A DNA stretch of 64,000 bases from Sphingomonas suaedae (GTDB taxonomy: Bacteria > Pseudomonadota > Alphaproteobacteria > Sphingomonadales > Sphingomonadaceae), in contig NZ_CP042239.1 in the NCBI RefSeq assembly GCF_007833215.1, forward strand, positions 3,222,001 to 3,286,000, read 5' to 3'. This document shows positions 52,314-62,266 of the stretch, piece after piece. The position numbers were made by a program, and so were the translations under genes. The notes under the pieces were generated by a model that saw nothing but the letters and a program-made list of their open reading frames with translations, was not told the DNA's origin and made no database searches. Within the stretch, counting starts at the first letter, position 1, and every line of letters begins with the position of its first letter.

Positions 52314-53426
52314 ATGACCGGACCGACCCCCAAGCCGTGGATCATGGAAATCGCCCCCTATGTGCCGGGCAAGTCGAAGACCGACGACGGGCGCAAGGCG
52401 GTGAAACTGTCGTCCAACGAAAATCCGCTCGGCACCTCGCCCGCCGCGCGCGCGGCCTTTGCGACCGCCGCGAACAGCCTCGAACGCTATCCCGACGCCA
52501 GCGGCACCGAATTGCGCGAGGCGCTGGCAGACAAGCACGGGCTCGATCCCGCGCGGATCATCTATGGCAATGGATCGGACGAGGTGCTGCATCTTGCCGC
52601 GGGCGCGTTCGCCGGGCCGGGCGACGAGATCATCTATGTGAATTACGGCTTCACCGTCTATCCCATCGCCACGCGACGGGTCGGCGCGACGCCGGTGGTG
52701 GCGCCCGACCGCGACTATGCGACCGATGTCGACGCGATCCTCGCGAGCGTCACCGATCGCACCCGCATCGTGTTCGTCGCCAATCCCAACAATCCGACCG
52801 GCACCTATGCCAGTCGCGAAGAGATCGCGCGGCTCCATGCCGGGCTGCGCGACGACATCCTGCTCGTGCTCGACCATGCCTATGCCGAATATATCGAGGG
52901 CGATATCGACGATGGCGGGATGGAACTGGCAAAATCCGCGCCGAATGTCCTCGTCACCCGTACCTTCTCCAAAATGTACGGCCTCGCCGCCGAGCGGATC
53001 GGCTGGGGTTATGGGTCGGCGGAAATCATCGAGGCGATGCACCGCATCCGCCTTCCCTTCAGCATCACCATCGCCGGTACCGCCGCCGCGATTGCCGCGC
53101 TGAACGACGATGATTTCGTCGCGCGCTGCAAGAGCGAGAATGCGAAATGGCGCCGCTGGTTCAGCGACGAGATCGGCAAGCTGGGCAATGCAGGGCTACG
53201 TGCGGTGCCGAGCCAGGCGAATTTCGTGCTGGTGCTGTTCGAGGGCAAGCTGACCGGCGAGGCGGCCTATAAGGGGCTGATGGAGGCGGGCTATATCGTT
53301 CGCTGGTTGCCCGGCCAGGGATTGCCCCACGGCCTGCGCATCACCATCGGCAACGAGGAGGAGACGCGCGCCGTCGCCGCGATCCTGCAACAGCTGGTGA
53401 CCGACGCGCAGCGCGACGCGGGATGA
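52314..53426 (+). CDS. hisC: Histidinol-phosphate aminotransferase
   Basis: PLP aminotransferase used in histidine and, in many alphaproteobacteria, in tyrosine/phenylalanine synthesis. The 370 residues begin [20 protein letters not shown] with typical [13 protein letters not shown]. Other motifs are [38 protein letters not shown] and the PLP-Lys segment [20 protein letters not shown] (about 218). AAAGGGGACGG precedes the ATG at 52314; an in-frame ATG at 52272 lacks a good site. It overlaps tyrA by four bases, suggesting an aromatic role. Confidence 0.94.
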   Translation: MTGPTPKPWIMEIAPYVPGKSKTDDGRKAVKLSSNENPLGTSPAARAAFATAANSLERYPDASGTELREALADKHGLDPARIIYGNGSDEVLHLAAGAFAGPGDEIIYVNYGFTVYPIATRRVGATPVVAPDRDYATDVDAILASVTDRTRIVFVANPNNPTGTYASREEIARLHAGLRDDILLVLDHAYAEYIEGDIDDGGMELAKSAPNVLVTRTFSKMYGLAAERIGWGYGSAEIIEAMHRIRLPFSITIAGTAAAIAALNDDDFVARCKSENAKWRRWFSDEIGKLGNAGLRAVPSQANFVLVLFEGKLTGEAAYKGLMEAGYIVRWLPGQGLPHGLRITIGNEEETRAVAAILQQLVTDAQRDAG

Positions 53427-54178
53427 AGCGCTTCGGCATCATTGGCTTCGGCCGGTTCGGACAGCTTGCCGCTCGCCATCTGCGCGACCATTTCGACGTG
53501 GTCGTCTGCGACGCGCACGACCCCGTCGAAGACGCCGGGCGGATCGGCGTGCGCACCGGATCGCTGGCGGAGATCGCGGGCTGTGACACCGTGATGCTCG
53601 CGGTCCCGGTCCAGGCGCTGGAGCAAATGCTGGCGGAGATCGCACCCCATGTCCGTCCCGGCGCGCTTGTGGTCGACGTCGCTTCGGTCAAGATGCTCCC
53701 GGCGCGCTGGATGGCCGAAGCGCTGCCTGAGAGCGTGGACATCGTCGCCACCCACCCGCTGTTCGGCCCGCAAAGCGCGCGGCGGGGGCTGGAGGGGCAG
53801 CCTCTGGTGATCTGTCCGGTGCGCGGTGAGGCGCATCACCGAGTGGCCGAATTCGGCCGCACGCTGGGCCTCAAGGTCTCGATCACCACGCCCGAGGAAC
53901 ATGATCGCGAAATGGCCTATGTCCAGGCGCTGACGCACCTGATCGGCCGCACCCTGGTCAATATCCGCATCCCCGACGAGGAACTGAAGACGGACAGCTA
54001 CCAGCATCTGCTCGAGCTGTGCGCGCTGATCGGCGACGATAGCGAGGAACTGTTCTTCGCGATCCAGAACCTCAATCCGTTCGCACAGGAAATCACCCAA
54101 CAATTCATCGGCCAGGCGAACGGGCTGCTCGACCGCAGCCTCAAGGCCGGGAACCGGAGTGCCCCCGCGCGGAATTAG
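53423..54178 (+). CDS. tyrA: Prephenate/arogenate dehydrogenase
   Basis: NAD(P)-dependent oxidative decarboxylase of tyrosine synthesis, 251 residues. The dinucleotide-binding start is [20 protein letters not shown], and further signatures are [51 protein letters not shown] and [20 protein letters not shown]. It is shorter than many TyrA proteins but close to the cyclohexadienyl dehydrogenases (TyrC) that follow hisC in alphaproteobacteria. Substrate preference is not clear. Its stop overlaps that of the convergent plsC. Confidence 0.92.
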   Translation: MKRFGIIGFGRFGQLAARHLRDHFDVVVCDAHDPVEDAGRIGVRTGSLAEIAGCDTVMLAVPVQALEQMLAEIAPHVRPGALVVDVASVKMLPARWMAEALPESVDIVATHPLFGPQSARRGLEGQPLVICPVRGEAHHRVAEFGRTLGLKVSITTPEEHDREMAYVQALTHLIGRTLVNIRIPDEELKTDSYQHLLELCALIGDDSEELFFAIQNLNPFAQEITQQFIGQANGLLDRSLKAGNRSAPARN

Positions 54179-54879
54179 GAGCGGTCGGCCGGTCCGAGTT
54201 CGAAGGCGTTGATGCCGCGATGGACGGCGGCCTCGACCTCCTCGCGCGGCAGCCGGGCGGGGATCGGCTCACCGAAGCGGAAGGTGACGACACCCGGGCG
54301 CTTCGGCCCGTTGCGCGACCAGACCCGGCCGGTCTCGCACGCGACGGGGACCACCGGCAGATGGATTGCGCGGTAAAGGCCCGCAAAGCCTGAACGCAAT
54401 GGCGGCATCTCGCCCGGCGCGACGCGCGTGCCCTCTGGAAAGATCACGACCGATCGCCCCGCGGCCACCGCTGCGCGCGCTTCCTTCATCATTGCCCGCA
54501 GCGCCTTGGCCGATCCGGCGCGGTCGATCACGATCACGCCGTAACGCCGCGCGACCCAGCCCCAGATCGGAATGCGCGCCAGTTCCTGCTTCATCACAAT
54601 CGCAGGCGCATCCAGCAGCGTCGCCATCGCCAGCGTCTCGAACATCGACTGGTGCTTGACCGCATAGAGCGCCGGGCCGTCGGCGTGGCATCCCTCGATC
54701 GTCACGCGAATGCCCAATATCTGGTGCGCCAGCAACAGGCCGAGGCCGGCCCAGGCGGTCGAATAGCGACGGATCGCGCGCGTCCCGAACAGCGCCGCGA
54801 TCGGCGCGGCGAGCACGATCGGGACCGACAGGCCATAGAAGATGGCCGAGAATAACAGGGTGCGGGCGCGGTCAGCCAT
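54175..54879 (-). CDS. plsC: 1-acyl-sn-glycerol-3-phosphate acyltransferase
   Basis: Adds the second acyl chain in phosphatidic acid synthesis, at the inner membrane. The 234-residue protein has N-terminal membrane segments and the acyltransferase motif AVKHQSMFETLA, in which His is followed four residues later by Glu in place of the usual Asp (seen in other alphaproteobacterial homologues). The second motif VIFPEGTRVAPGE and third VPVACETGRVW are clear. It is the last gene of the ftsE-ftsX-DUF218-plsC run, overlapping the DUF218 gene by eight bases. Confidence 0.92.
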   Translation of the reverse strand: MADRARTLLFSAIFYGLSVPIVLAAPIAALFGTRAIRRYSTAWAGLGLLLAHQILGIRVTIEGCHADGPALYAVKHQSMFETLAMATLLDAPAIVMKQELARIPIWGWVARRYGVIVIDRAGSAKALRAMMKEARAAVAAGRSVVIFPEGTRVAPGEMPPLRSGFAGLYRAIHLPVVPVACETGRVWSRNGPKRPGVVTFRFGEPIPARLPREEVEAAVHRGINAFELGPADRS

Positions 54880-55414
54880 CGCCGATCCCAAGCAGCAGAG
54901 CGAACCGTCGCACCAGATATTTATGATATTCGCGCAGCAGCATCGAGAGCGCGGGCGTGGTCGGCACGCCATCGCCGCGAATCTCGATTTCCGGCCCCAG
55001 CGCATTGGCCAGCTCCAGCTTCGCGCGTGCCATATGCCAGTCGGCGGTGACGAGGCGCACCGACTTATAGCCATGACGCGCGACCCAGGCGGCGGTCTCA
55101 TCCGCGTTGGAGCGGGTATCCACAGCCTCATGCCCCAGGTCGATGCAGCAGCGGAACAGCCGCGCGGGCGCGTCATATTCGACGGCCAGTTCGATCGGAC
55201 GCACCGTCGGATCGGTGCCGGTGATAAGCATCCGCTTCGCCGTCTTGGCCTGGAGCAGCTGGATTCCGCGGTCGATCCGCCCCGGCCCGCCGGTCGGCAC
55301 GACGATCGCGTCGGTCTTGACCTCGTCGCCGAGCGGCTTGCCCAGCGACAGCATGAACAGCCCGAAGCCGAGCGCCCAGGCGAGGAGCAGGAGCAGCGGG
55401 ATGCGCCAGATCAC
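54872..55414 (-). CDS. YdcF/ElyC-family protein (DUF218)
   Basis: A 180-residue protein with a membrane anchor (WRIPLLLLLAWALGFGLFML) and a DUF218 domain, with TDAIVVPTGGPGRIDRGIQL, RMLITGTDPTVRP, TRSNADETAAWVARHGYKSV and RLVTADWHMARAK. Some family members work in envelope polymer maintenance (ElyC in E. coli). The GTG start overlaps the ftsX stop (GTGA), and the stop overlaps plsC, which ties it to cell division and phospholipid genes. The precise role is unknown. Confidence 0.85.
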   Translation of the reverse strand: MIWRIPLLLLLAWALGFGLFMLSLGKPLGDEVKTDAIVVPTGGPGRIDRGIQLLQAKTAKRMLITGTDPTVRPIELAVEYDAPARLFRCCIDLGHEAVDTRSNADETAAWVARHGYKSVRLVTADWHMARAKLELANALGPEIEIRGDGVPTTPALSMLLREYHKYLVRRFALLLGIGDG

Positions 55415-56304
55415 AGCGTCCTCCCCAGCGTGCGGAGCACCGCGACCCGCGCAGCCGCCATGGCGAGCAGCGCGAACAGGAGCGGCATGGTCGCGAGCAG
55501 GATCCAGTCCGCCTGTGCCAGCCCGATCCCGCTCATCAGTTCCGACCCCAGCGTCGCACTCTGGCGCCCGAGCAGCGCAACGATGCCGAGTGCGGCAGCG
55601 GTCCCGAGCACGCCGCCGATCAGCGTATCGAGCGCGATGCGGCGCTGGAACAGCCGGGCGACCTGGGTATCGGTGGAGCCGAGCATGTGCAGCACCGCGA
55701 TCGTGTCGCGATGCGTGTCCAGCCCCGCCCGCGCGGCGAGCAACACCACGGCGGCGGTCGCGCTTGCCATCAGCAGGACGAGTCCACCCGCAAACCAGGT
55801 GAGCGTGGCGATGAAGGACGCGACAGGGGACAGCCATTGCGCGTGCTGATCCACGCGCGCTGCGGGCGATACCGCGCGTGCGGTCTGGCGCACGCGTTCG
55901 ATCAGCGCCGGATCACCGCTCGAAAGATCGATATCAATCATCGCGGGCATCGGCAGTTCGGGATCCAGCCCTGCATCGCCCAGCCAGGGGCGCAGCAATT
56001 CGGCGAGCCGGGCACGATCGACCTCCTCAACCCGCTCGACCCCGGGGATTGCGCGCACCCGCTCCAGGATCGCGCGGGCATTGGCGTCACGCTTGCCCGC
56101 ATCCGCCTCGACCAGCTGGACGGTCAGCCGCCCGGCGAGCTGACGCTCCAGCGAACGCCCCGCCCCCGCCATGCCGAAGCCGAGCGCCCCCGCCAGCACC
56201 GTCAGGAACAGCATGATCGCCATAATCCAGATCATCGCCCGCGTCCGCTGCCCCTCATCGAGCAGTCGGCGTTCGGGTCGGGGACGGCTGAAGGGCAGCT
56301 TCAT
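55411..56304 (-). CDS. ftsX: Cell division protein FtsX
   Basis: Membrane partner of FtsE, which controls septal peptidoglycan hydrolases. The 297 residues show an N-terminal cytosolic tail ([17 protein letters not shown]), a first membrane helix, a periplasmic domain (about 50-155) with ILERVRAIPGVERVEEVDRA, and three C-terminal helices. AVLHMLGSTDTQVARLFQRR is the conserved cytosolic loop. It overlaps ftsE and the DUF218 gene by four bases each. Confidence 0.93.
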   Translation of the reverse strand: MKLPFSRPRPERRLLDEGQRTRAMIWIMAIMLFLTVLAGALGFGMAGAGRSLERQLAGRLTVQLVEADAGKRDANARAILERVRAIPGVERVEEVDRARLAELLRPWLGDAGLDPELPMPAMIDIDLSSGDPALIERVRQTARAVSPAARVDQHAQWLSPVASFIATLTWFAGGLVLLMASATAAVVLLAARAGLDTHRDTIAVLHMLGSTDTQVARLFQRRIALDTLIGGVLGTAAALGIVALLGRQSATLGSELMSGIGLAQADWILLATMPLLFALLAMAAARVAVLRTLGRTL

Positions 56305-57008
56305 CCCTCGTCACCCCCCGGCGGAAAGCGCAACGCGCCGGTCGGATCGAGCAGGCGCCCCTTTTCGATCCGCATCATCCGCGCGTTGGGAATGCGGTTG
56401 AGCAGGTGGAAATCATGCGTTGCGACCACCACGGTGGTGCCCAGCCGGTTGAGCGAATCGAACAGATGCAGCAGCCGTTCGGCCATGTCGGGATCGACGT
56501 TGCCGGTCGGCTCATCGGCGACCAGCATTTCGGGGCGGGTGATAACCGCCCGTGCGATCGCGATGCGCTGTTGCTCGCCGCCCGACAGCGTGGGCGGCTT
56601 GGCACGGCCGCGGTCGGTCAGCCCGACCCAGGCGAGCATCTCGCGCACCGGCGCCTCGATCTCCCCTTCCGGCATTCCGGCGACGCGCAGCGGCAGCGCG
56701 ATATTGTCATAGGCGGAAAGGTGCGGAAGCAGGCGGAAATCCTGAAACACCACGCCGATGCGGCGGCGAAAGCCGGGCAGGCGCTTGCGGGGCAAGGCGC
56801 CCGCATCCTCGCCGAACAGCCGCACCACGCCGCGCGTCGGCCGCTGGGCGAGATAGAGCAATTTGAGCAGCGAGGTCTTGCCCGCGCCCGACGCGCCGGT
56901 GAGAAAATAGAAGGCGCCAGCGCTCAGCGTGAAGCTGACATCGCTCAGCGTCTCGGCCCCGGTGCCGTAGCGCAGGCCGACATTCTCGAACTGAACGATA
57001 TTCGCCAT
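56301..57008 (-). CDS. ftsE: Cell division ATP-binding protein FtsE
   Basis: ABC ATPase that works with FtsX at the division ring. The 235 residues have Walker [11 protein letters not shown]-loop [20 protein letters not shown], signature [20 protein letters not shown], Walker [15 protein letters not shown] and H-loop ATHDFHLL. It starts at the ATG at 57008. The divergent zinc-ribbon gene begins 164 bases away; the space between holds no obvious repeat. Confidence 0.95.
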   Translation of the reverse strand: MANIVQFENVGLRYGTGAETLSDVSFTLSAGAFYFLTGASGAGKTSLLKLLYLAQRPTRGVVRLFGEDAGALPRKRLPGFRRRIGVVFQDFRLLPHLSAYDNIALPLRVAGMPEGEIEAPVREMLAWVGLTDRGRAKPPTLSGGEQQRIAIARAVITRPEMLVADEPTGNVDPDMAERLLHLFDSLNRLGTTVVVATHDFHLLNRIPNARMMRIEKGRLLDPTGALRFPPGGDEG

Positions 57009-57172
57009 GTGTCGGCGCGCGGCCGCTCCTGATCCTTCTACCCCGCCGCCAGCCATCGCACAGCCGCAAGGCTGGCTCAAGCGGTGCGACTCGGGCCTTG
57101 CCATTCGGGCGGCAGGGGTGTTTAGATTCGCGATCGGCAAGCTGTTGTCGTTGCCGAGCAAGACGTGCCGCC

Positions 57173-57847
57173 ATGATCCTTGAATGCCCCGAATGCCGCA
57201 CCCGATACCTGGTCCCCGATTCCGCGATCGGCGCGGACGGCCGGACGGTGCGCTGCGCCAGCTGCAAGCATAGCTGGCACCAACGGCCCGCCGGAGCGGC
57301 ACCGACCGCGCCCGCCCCGGACGTGGTGCGCGCCGACGCCTATTCCAAACCCGCCCCGGCGCAGGAGCGTGGGCGCGATTACGATCCCTTTGCGCATGAG
57401 CCGCCCTTCAAGCCGCGCCGCAACCCTGAGAAACGCTGGACCGCCGCGGCGGTCATTGCAGGCCTGTCGATGACGGCGGGCGCGGTGGCGATCGTCTGGA
57501 CCGGCGCGCCGGGAATCGCCGCGCAGCTTGGCCTGCCAATCGGGGCGGCGCGCACCCCCTTGATCTTCACCGCCCAGTCGGTCGAGCGCAAGCCACGCCT
57601 CAATGGCGGCGAACTGTTCGTGGTCAGCGGACAGGTGATGAACCCGACGAAGGAGCGCCAGCGCGTCCCCAACATCCTCGCCGAACTGCGCGACGGCAAC
57701 AACACGATCGTCTATAGCTGGACGATCACGCCGGACCCGCGCGCGCTGCCTCCGGGCGGCAGCCTTGAGTTCAACAGCGGCAAGCTCGACGTGCCGCAGA
57801 CCGGCAAGACGATCCAGTTCAGCTTTTCAGGCGAAGCCGGCGGCTGA
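57173..57847 (+). CDS. MJ0042-type zinc-ribbon membrane protein
   Basis: A 224-residue protein. The N-terminal [20 protein letters not shown] and [16 protein letters not shown] form the MJ0042-type zinc ribbon (Cys at 5, 8, 28 and 31). A Pro-rich linker leads to one membrane helix (about 84-106). A C-terminal extracytosolic domain (about 130-220) follows, with [20 protein letters not shown] and an [16 protein letters not shown] block. Such proteins commonly lie next to ftsE in alphaproteobacteria. Function unknown. The end overlaps the stop of the convergent MATE gene by 29 bases. Confidence 0.85.
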   Translation: MILECPECRTRYLVPDSAIGADGRTVRCASCKHSWHQRPAGAAPTAPAPDVVRADAYSKPAPAQERGRDYDPFAHEPPFKPRRNPEKRWTAAAVIAGLSMTAGAVAIVWTGAPGIAAQLGLPIGAARTPLIFTAQSVERKPRLNGGELFVVSGQVMNPTKERQRVPNILAELRDGNNTIVYSWTITPDPRALPPGGSLEFNSGKLDVPQTGKTIQFSFSGEAGG

Positions 57848-59177
57848 TCCACCAGAGCCGTCCGCCGTTGAGCACGGCCGCAGCGATCATGCCGCTGCCC
57901 GACGCCCAGACCAGCCCCATCGCGCCCCAGCCGTGATGGACCGTCCAAAGTCCGATCGCGCCGGTGAGCAGGAAGAAGGCGGCGATGCCGTTCAATCCCG
58001 CTACCACCTGATCGCCGAGCGAGCGCAGCGCATAGACGAACACCACCTGGACTCCGTCGAACAGGATGAACGGCGCCCAGAAGGCGAGCATCATTGCTGC
58101 CAGCGCGCCCACCTCCGGCGTCGCGGGAAAGCCCGACACGACCCAGCCGGGGATGAGGATCAGCGGGAGCGCCAGCAGGCCCAGCACGCCCGCCGCCAGC
58201 CCCGCAGCGATCGCCGTGCGCGGCCCCGCCTCCGCCGGAACGCCCTCCCCCACCGCATTGCCCGCACGCACTCCCGCCGCCGAGCCGAGGCCGAGCGCGA
58301 ACGCGAAAGTGACGTTGTGGACCGAGAACACGATCTGGAAGGCGTGGGTCACCTGCTCCCCCAACTGGGTCGACAGCGCGATCAGGATCGAGAAGCCTGC
58401 AAGCTCCAGCCCCGACGCGACCGCCGGGACAATGCCGAAGGCGAGCAGGCGCCCCACGCCCTGCCGCATCGCGCGCGACCCGAAGTCGCTCCAGTCGCGC
58501 ACGCCCCGCTCCTGCGCACGCGGAAGGGTGAGGGCGGCGACGACCATGGCGATCGCGCCGATCACCGTCGCCGCCACCGTGGCGCTGGCGGCGCCGACCG
58601 CGCCCAGTGCCGGCAGGCCGAACTGCCCGGTTGCCAGCACCCAGGCGAGAACGGCGTTGAGCGGCAGGATCGAGAGGTTGACCGCCATCACGCGGCGCGG
58701 GCGGCTGACGCCTTCCAGGAAGAAGCTGGCGGCGACGATCAGCAGCTGAAACGGATAGGCGATCGCCATCACCCGAACCACGCGCGCTGCATCCGCCGCG
58801 ATCCCCGCCTCCACGCCGACCCCGTGCAGCATCGGCAACGCAAAGGCATAGAGCACGCCCCCGCTGGCGAGGCCGAGGATCGTGCCGAGCACCAACCCCT
58901 GGCGCAGCACGGCGCCGGTCGCGGGTAGATCCTTCGCCCCGTCGGCGCGCGAGGCGAAGACCAGCACGCCAGTGAGCCAGCCCAGCGCGACGACGATCCC
59001 GATAAAGGTCAGCGTGCGACTGGCGCCGAGCGCCGCGACTTCGTGCGTGCTGACCAGCCCGACGACGACCACGTCGGTGACGTGCAGGATCGTCCAGTTG
59101 AGACTAGTGAGCACGACCGGCCAGGCCAGCGCGAGGATGCGGCGCATCTCGGCGCGGGTATCGGCGGGAAGGGGCAT
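57819..59177 (-). CDS. MATE-family efflux transporter
   Basis: A 452-residue exporter with 12 membrane segments. The two-half structure is visible: [20 protein letters not shown] at helix 1 and [20 protein letters not shown] at helix 7. The family pattern shows further as [20 protein letters not shown] and [20 protein letters not shown]. It uses Na+ or H+ to expel cationic compounds; the substrate here is unknown. GGAGCGCCC precedes the ATG. The tRNA-Leu gene lies upstream on the other strand. Confidence 0.9.
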   Translation of the reverse strand: MPLPADTRAEMRRILALAWPVVLTSLNWTILHVTDVVVVGLVSTHEVAALGASRTLTFIGIVVALGWLTGVLVFASRADGAKDLPATGAVLRQGLVLGTILGLASGGVLYAFALPMLHGVGVEAGIAADAARVVRVMAIAYPFQLLIVAASFFLEGVSRPRRVMAVNLSILPLNAVLAWVLATGQFGLPALGAVGAASATVAATVIGAIAMVVAALTLPRAQERGVRDWSDFGSRAMRQGVGRLLAFGIVPAVASGLELAGFSILIALSTQLGEQVTHAFQIVFSVHNVTFAFALGLGSAAGVRAGNAVGEGVPAEAGPRTAIAAGLAAGVLGLLALPLILIPGWVVSGFPATPEVGALAAMMLAFWAPFILFDGVQVVFVYALRSLGDQVVAGLNGIAAFFLLTGAIGLWTVHHGWGAMGLVWASGSGMIAAAVLNGGRLWWISRRLRLKS

Positions 59178-59295
59178 GGGGGCGCTCCTTTAACCGCCGA
59201 TCGGAAGAGTTGAAAGGGAGGTTGCGCGGCCCGCATCGCTTTGCTAGGGGCCGCTGCCTTACCAGCCGCCGGTCGATCCGGCGTGCGATATCCGT

Positions 59296-59382
59296 GCGGC
59301 CATGGCGGAATTGGTAGACGCGCAACGTTGAGGTCGTTGTGGGCGAAAGCCCGTGGAAGTTCGAGTCTTCTTGGCCGCACCA
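59296..59382 (+). tRNA. tRNA-Leu (GAG)
   Basis: An 87-base class II tRNA with encoded CCA. The 5' GCGGCCA pairs with 3' TGGCCGC. The anticodon stem CAACG/CGTTG encloses the loop TTGAGGT, giving anticodon GAG. The long variable arm (TGGGCGAAAGCCCGT region) and T-arm TTCGAGT are present. Antisense translation through it gives only a familiar false protein. Confidence 0.97.
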
Positions 59383-59504
59383 AATTCGCTGGACCTTGGG
59401 GTCCTCAATCAGATGATATTGTGGGCATCGCCCCCTGCACGGGGTTTCTGACGCGGTTCGGTGAACGCTGGTCGCGTAACGGGTGCTGCCATATCAACGG
59501 GCGA

Positions 59505-59816
59505 TTACGGCACGATGATCGCCGTTGCGGCGTCGCGCTCCGACGCGACAAATGGAACGGCGCGCGCGACGAGGGGCGGCCCTTGCGTTGTCGTCCGTTG
59601 TTCGTCGGTGGGCGATAACGACGCATGGTGCTTCGAGGCGGCCCGATGAAGTTCTGCGAGCCGTATATGCACGACACGGGCCGCAGCGGAGGAGGCCAAC
59701 CGCGCACGGACTTCCTCCTCATAGGCGCGCGCGCGATGACACTCGGCGGGTGATGCGCCCGGTCGACGCGGTGTCCAGAGTCGGAACCTTGATGCGTTGG
59801 CCGTTATCGGCTTCAC
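59505..59816 (-). CDS. Hypothetical protein, Ala/Arg-rich, coupled to PilZ gene
   Basis: A 103-residue protein from a GTG at 59816 that overlaps the PilZ stop (GTGA). The middle (ECHRARAYEEEVRARLASSA, then AARVVHIRLAELHRAASK) is a helical, charged segment like those of small sphingomonad proteins I recall but cannot name. The coupling to PilZ is the best evidence that it is real. The region from the tRNA to this gene (59383-59504) shows nothing firm. Confidence 0.55.
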   Translation of the reverse strand: MKPITANASRFRLWTPRRPGASPAECHRARAYEEEVRARLASSAAARVVHIRLAELHRAASKHHASLSPTDEQRTTTQGPPLVARAVPFVASERDAATAIIVP

Positions 59817-60451
59817 GCCGCACGCTCAGCGCGAACCCCTGGTTGGTTCGCCGCAATCCACCGGGCTACCTGCGCGACGCGCAACGGGCGGGAGAAGGTC
59901 ATTCCCACCCGCTCGCCTCTCACCCAGCGGACACGCGCATGTTTGATGCCGACCCCCTCGATGTCGATCTCCACCGCTTCGCCGATCTCTACCGGCAGGT
60001 CCGTCTCGATCTTGGCACCGCCCTGCGACAAATCGCGCAACGGCACGAGGTGCCAGATCGAGCCGATGCGCACGCGGCTGCGGCTGTCGAGCACGATCCG
60101 CGGACCCCGCGGCATGTGATCGGGCGAACGCACATTGTGCACGCTGAGATAGGAGGGCACATCGATCGGGCTATCAAATGCGATTCCAGCCTGCCGGTCT
60201 TGCGACCAGCGGACCACACCGCACAGCGGATCGCACAGCTTGGGCTCGATCCGCACCCGCGTGTCCGGTTCCAGCGGCGCGTACACTTCGAGCATCATGC
60301 CGCCCGAGCCGATATTGCGGATGAGGCAGAGATGCTGCTCGCCCTGTTCGGTCAGAATACGGGCGACCTGAAACAAGGTGGTGTAGCGCTCGTCTACCCG
60401 GCGATCCTCGTTGGCAGGCGCAAAATCTTCAAGCGGCTCCATTCCATTCAC
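59813..60451 (-). CDS. Tandem PilZ-domain protein
   Basis: A 212-residue cytosolic protein with two PilZ-like domains. The first (about 15-105) has RRVDERYTTLFQVARI and the NIGSGGMMLEVYAPLEPDTR turn. The second (about 118-205) has RSRVRIGSIWHLVPLRDLSQ with GGAKIETDLPVEIG. PilZ domains bind cyclic di-GMP through an RxxxR plus D/NxSxxG pattern. The second has the DLSQGG part, and the first has RRVDERYT with NIGSGG, so binding is plausible. It may control surface or motility functions. It is divergent from the halogenase-like gene 217 bases away. Confidence 0.85.
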   Translation of the reverse strand: MNGMEPLEDFAPANEDRRVDERYTTLFQVARILTEQGEQHLCLIRNIGSGGMMLEVYAPLEPDTRVRIEPKLCDPLCGVVRWSQDRQAGIAFDSPIDVPSYLSVHNVRSPDHMPRGPRIVLDSRSRVRIGSIWHLVPLRDLSQGGAKIETDLPVEIGEAVEIDIEGVGIKHARVRWVRGERVGMTFSRPLRVAQVARWIAANQPGVRAERAA

Positions 60452-60668
60452 GGGCGTCCTCCCCGCGAGCAGTATGTGTCCGGCAGAAAGAGTGCTCGCA
60501 GCTCCAGCTCCGGCCCCAGCCCCAACCGTAATCGCTACTCATATCATCCATTCGAAAAGGTTATCGGGTACGGATAATCTTCATTGACCATCTGCACGGC
60601 GGTGGCGCCGGTCTCGGTCGCGCGCTACGAGCAGGCGAGCGGTGTGTCCGCGCGGTCGGGGAACGGGA

Positions 60669-62171
60669 ATGGAGTTCAACATCGTGATCGTCGGCGGCGG
60701 TACCGCCGGCTGGATGACCGCGGCGCTGCTGTCCAAGCTGTTCTTTCGCGGCCATTCCGTCACGCTGGTCGAATCCGAAGAGATTGGCACGATCGGCGTG
60801 GGCGAGGCGACGATCCCTGGGATCAAGGACTATAACCGGCTGGCGGGCATCGACCTGACCGAGATGATCCGCGCGACCCAGGCGACGTTCAAGCTGGGCA
60901 TCGAATTCGTCGACTGGCGCGCGCCGGGGTCGAGCTACATCCATGGCTTCGGGAAGATCGGCACCGACCTGATGTGGCTGCACCCGCACCAGCTGTGGCT
61001 GAAGCTGAAGGCGATGGGCAAGGCGCGGCATTTCGACGATTATGCGCTCAATTGCCTGGCCGCGCGGCAGAACAAATTCTGCTTCCCCGACCCGCGCAAT
61101 CCCGGATCGCCGATCGGGCATATCGACTATGCCTATCATTTCGATGCATCGCTCTATGCCCGGTTTCTGCGCAGCCGGGCGGAGGCGCAGGGCGTCGCCC
61201 GCATTGAGGGGCGGATCGTCGCGGTGAAGCAGCGGCCCGAGGACGGATTTGTCGACCATGTCGTTCTGGCCGACGGGCGGACGATCGCGGGCGACCTGTT
61301 CGTCGATTGTTCGGGGATGCGCGCGCTGCTGCTCGGGCAGACATTGGGCGTAGGCTATGAGGACTGGAGCCGCTGGCTGCTGTGCGACCGCGCGCTTGCC
61401 GTACCGTGCGAGCGGGTGGCGCCGCTCACCCCCTATACCCGCTCGACCGCGCACGATGCGGGCTGGCAGTGGCGTATTCCGCTCCAGCATCGGACCGGAA
61501 ATGGCCATGTCTATGCCAGCGCGCTGATCGACGACGATACCGCCGCGCGAACGCTGATCGACAATCTCGACGGCCGCCCGCTCGGCGATCCGCGTCCGGT
61601 CAGCTTCCGACCGGGCAAGCGGCACAAGGCATGGGAGAAGAATGTCGTCGGGATCGGCCTGTCGAGCGGGTTCCTCGAACCGCTCGAATCGACCAGCATC
61701 CACCTGATCCAGACCGCGATTCTGCGCCTCGTCGCGCTGTTCCCGGGGCGCGGGTTCGACGATGCGGATATCGCCGAATATAACCGCCAGCATCATTTCG
61801 AGTTCGACGATGTCCGCGACTTCATCATCGCGCACTACAAGGTCACCCAGCGGTCGGGCACGCCCTTCTGGGACCATGTTCGCACCATGGACGTGCCGGA
61901 CAGCCTGGCCGAACGGCTCGAGCTGTTCCGCGCCTCCGCCCGCTTCTTCGTGCATGGCAAGGCCGAGCTGTTCCGCGAGGAAAGCTGGGTCCAGGTCCTG
62001 CTGGGACAGGGCATGGACATGACCTATGACCCGATGGTCGACATGTTTCCCGAGGAAGACGTAGTCGAATTCATGAACGACATCGCCGAGACCAATGCAG
62101 AGGTCGCCGCGGCGATGCCGACGCATGAGGCGTTCATCGAGCGGCACTGCCGGGCGCCGAGCCTGGCCTGA
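60669..62171 (+). CDS. Tryptophan-halogenase-like flavoprotein
   Basis: A 500-residue protein of the flavin-dependent halogenase family (PrnA-like). The FAD motif is NIVIVGGGTAGWMTAALLSK, and TIGVGEATIPGIKDYNRLAG follows. The catalytic Lys position is seen as ATQATFKLGIEFVDWRAP. The family marker GWxWxIP is present as GWQWRIPLQH, and the C-terminal LSSGFLEPLESTSIHLIQ matches. Tryptophan as substrate is not proven; many sphingomonad members sit beside TonB receptors. Here neither a receptor nor a flavin reductase is adjacent. AACGGGAATG gives only a weak ribosome site. Confidence 0.85.
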   Translation: MEFNIVIVGGGTAGWMTAALLSKLFFRGHSVTLVESEEIGTIGVGEATIPGIKDYNRLAGIDLTEMIRATQATFKLGIEFVDWRAPGSSYIHGFGKIGTDLMWLHPHQLWLKLKAMGKARHFDDYALNCLAARQNKFCFPDPRNPGSPIGHIDYAYHFDASLYARFLRSRAEAQGVARIEGRIVAVKQRPEDGFVDHVVLADGRTIAGDLFVDCSGMRALLLGQTLGVGYEDWSRWLLCDRALAVPCERVAPLTPYTRSTAHDAGWQWRIPLQHRTGNGHVYASALIDDDTAARTLIDNLDGRPLGDPRPVSFRPGKRHKAWEKNVVGIGLSSGFLEPLESTSIHLIQTAILRLVALFPGRGFDDADIAEYNRQHHFEFDDVRDFIIAHYKVTQRSGTPFWDHVRTMDVPDSLAERLELFRASARFFVHGKAELFREESWVQVLLGQGMDMTYDPMVDMFPEEDVVEFMNDIAETNAEVAAAMPTHEAFIERHCRAPSLA

Positions 62172-62179
62172 TTTGCCTG

Positions 62180-62256
62180 TTCCCCTGCGCAAGCAGGGGC
62201 CCAGAGTCGCACGGGTTCATGCTTGGTGACCCTGGGCTCCTGCTTTCGCAGGAGAG
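62180..62256. repeat. Palindromic repeat between halogenase-like gene and ssb
   Basis: CCCCTGCGCAAGCAGGGGCC on the left pairs in part with GGCTCCTGCTTTCGCAGGAG on the right, with CCAGAGTC/ACCCTGGG-type internal pairing. It fills the gap between convergent genes and may serve as a two-way terminator. Confidence 0.65.
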
Positions 62257-62266
62257 CAGCGTGGGC

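Noticed and set aside
54175..54879. HX4E in place of HX4D in PlsC as a sign of inactivity
   Set aside because: The KHQSMFET form is found in other alphaproteobacterial acyltransferases, and the remaining motifs are intact.
59009..59383. Minus-strand ORF across the tRNA-Leu, start MVRPRRLELPRA
   Set aside because: This is the well-known false protein from antisense reading of a tRNA-Leu gene.
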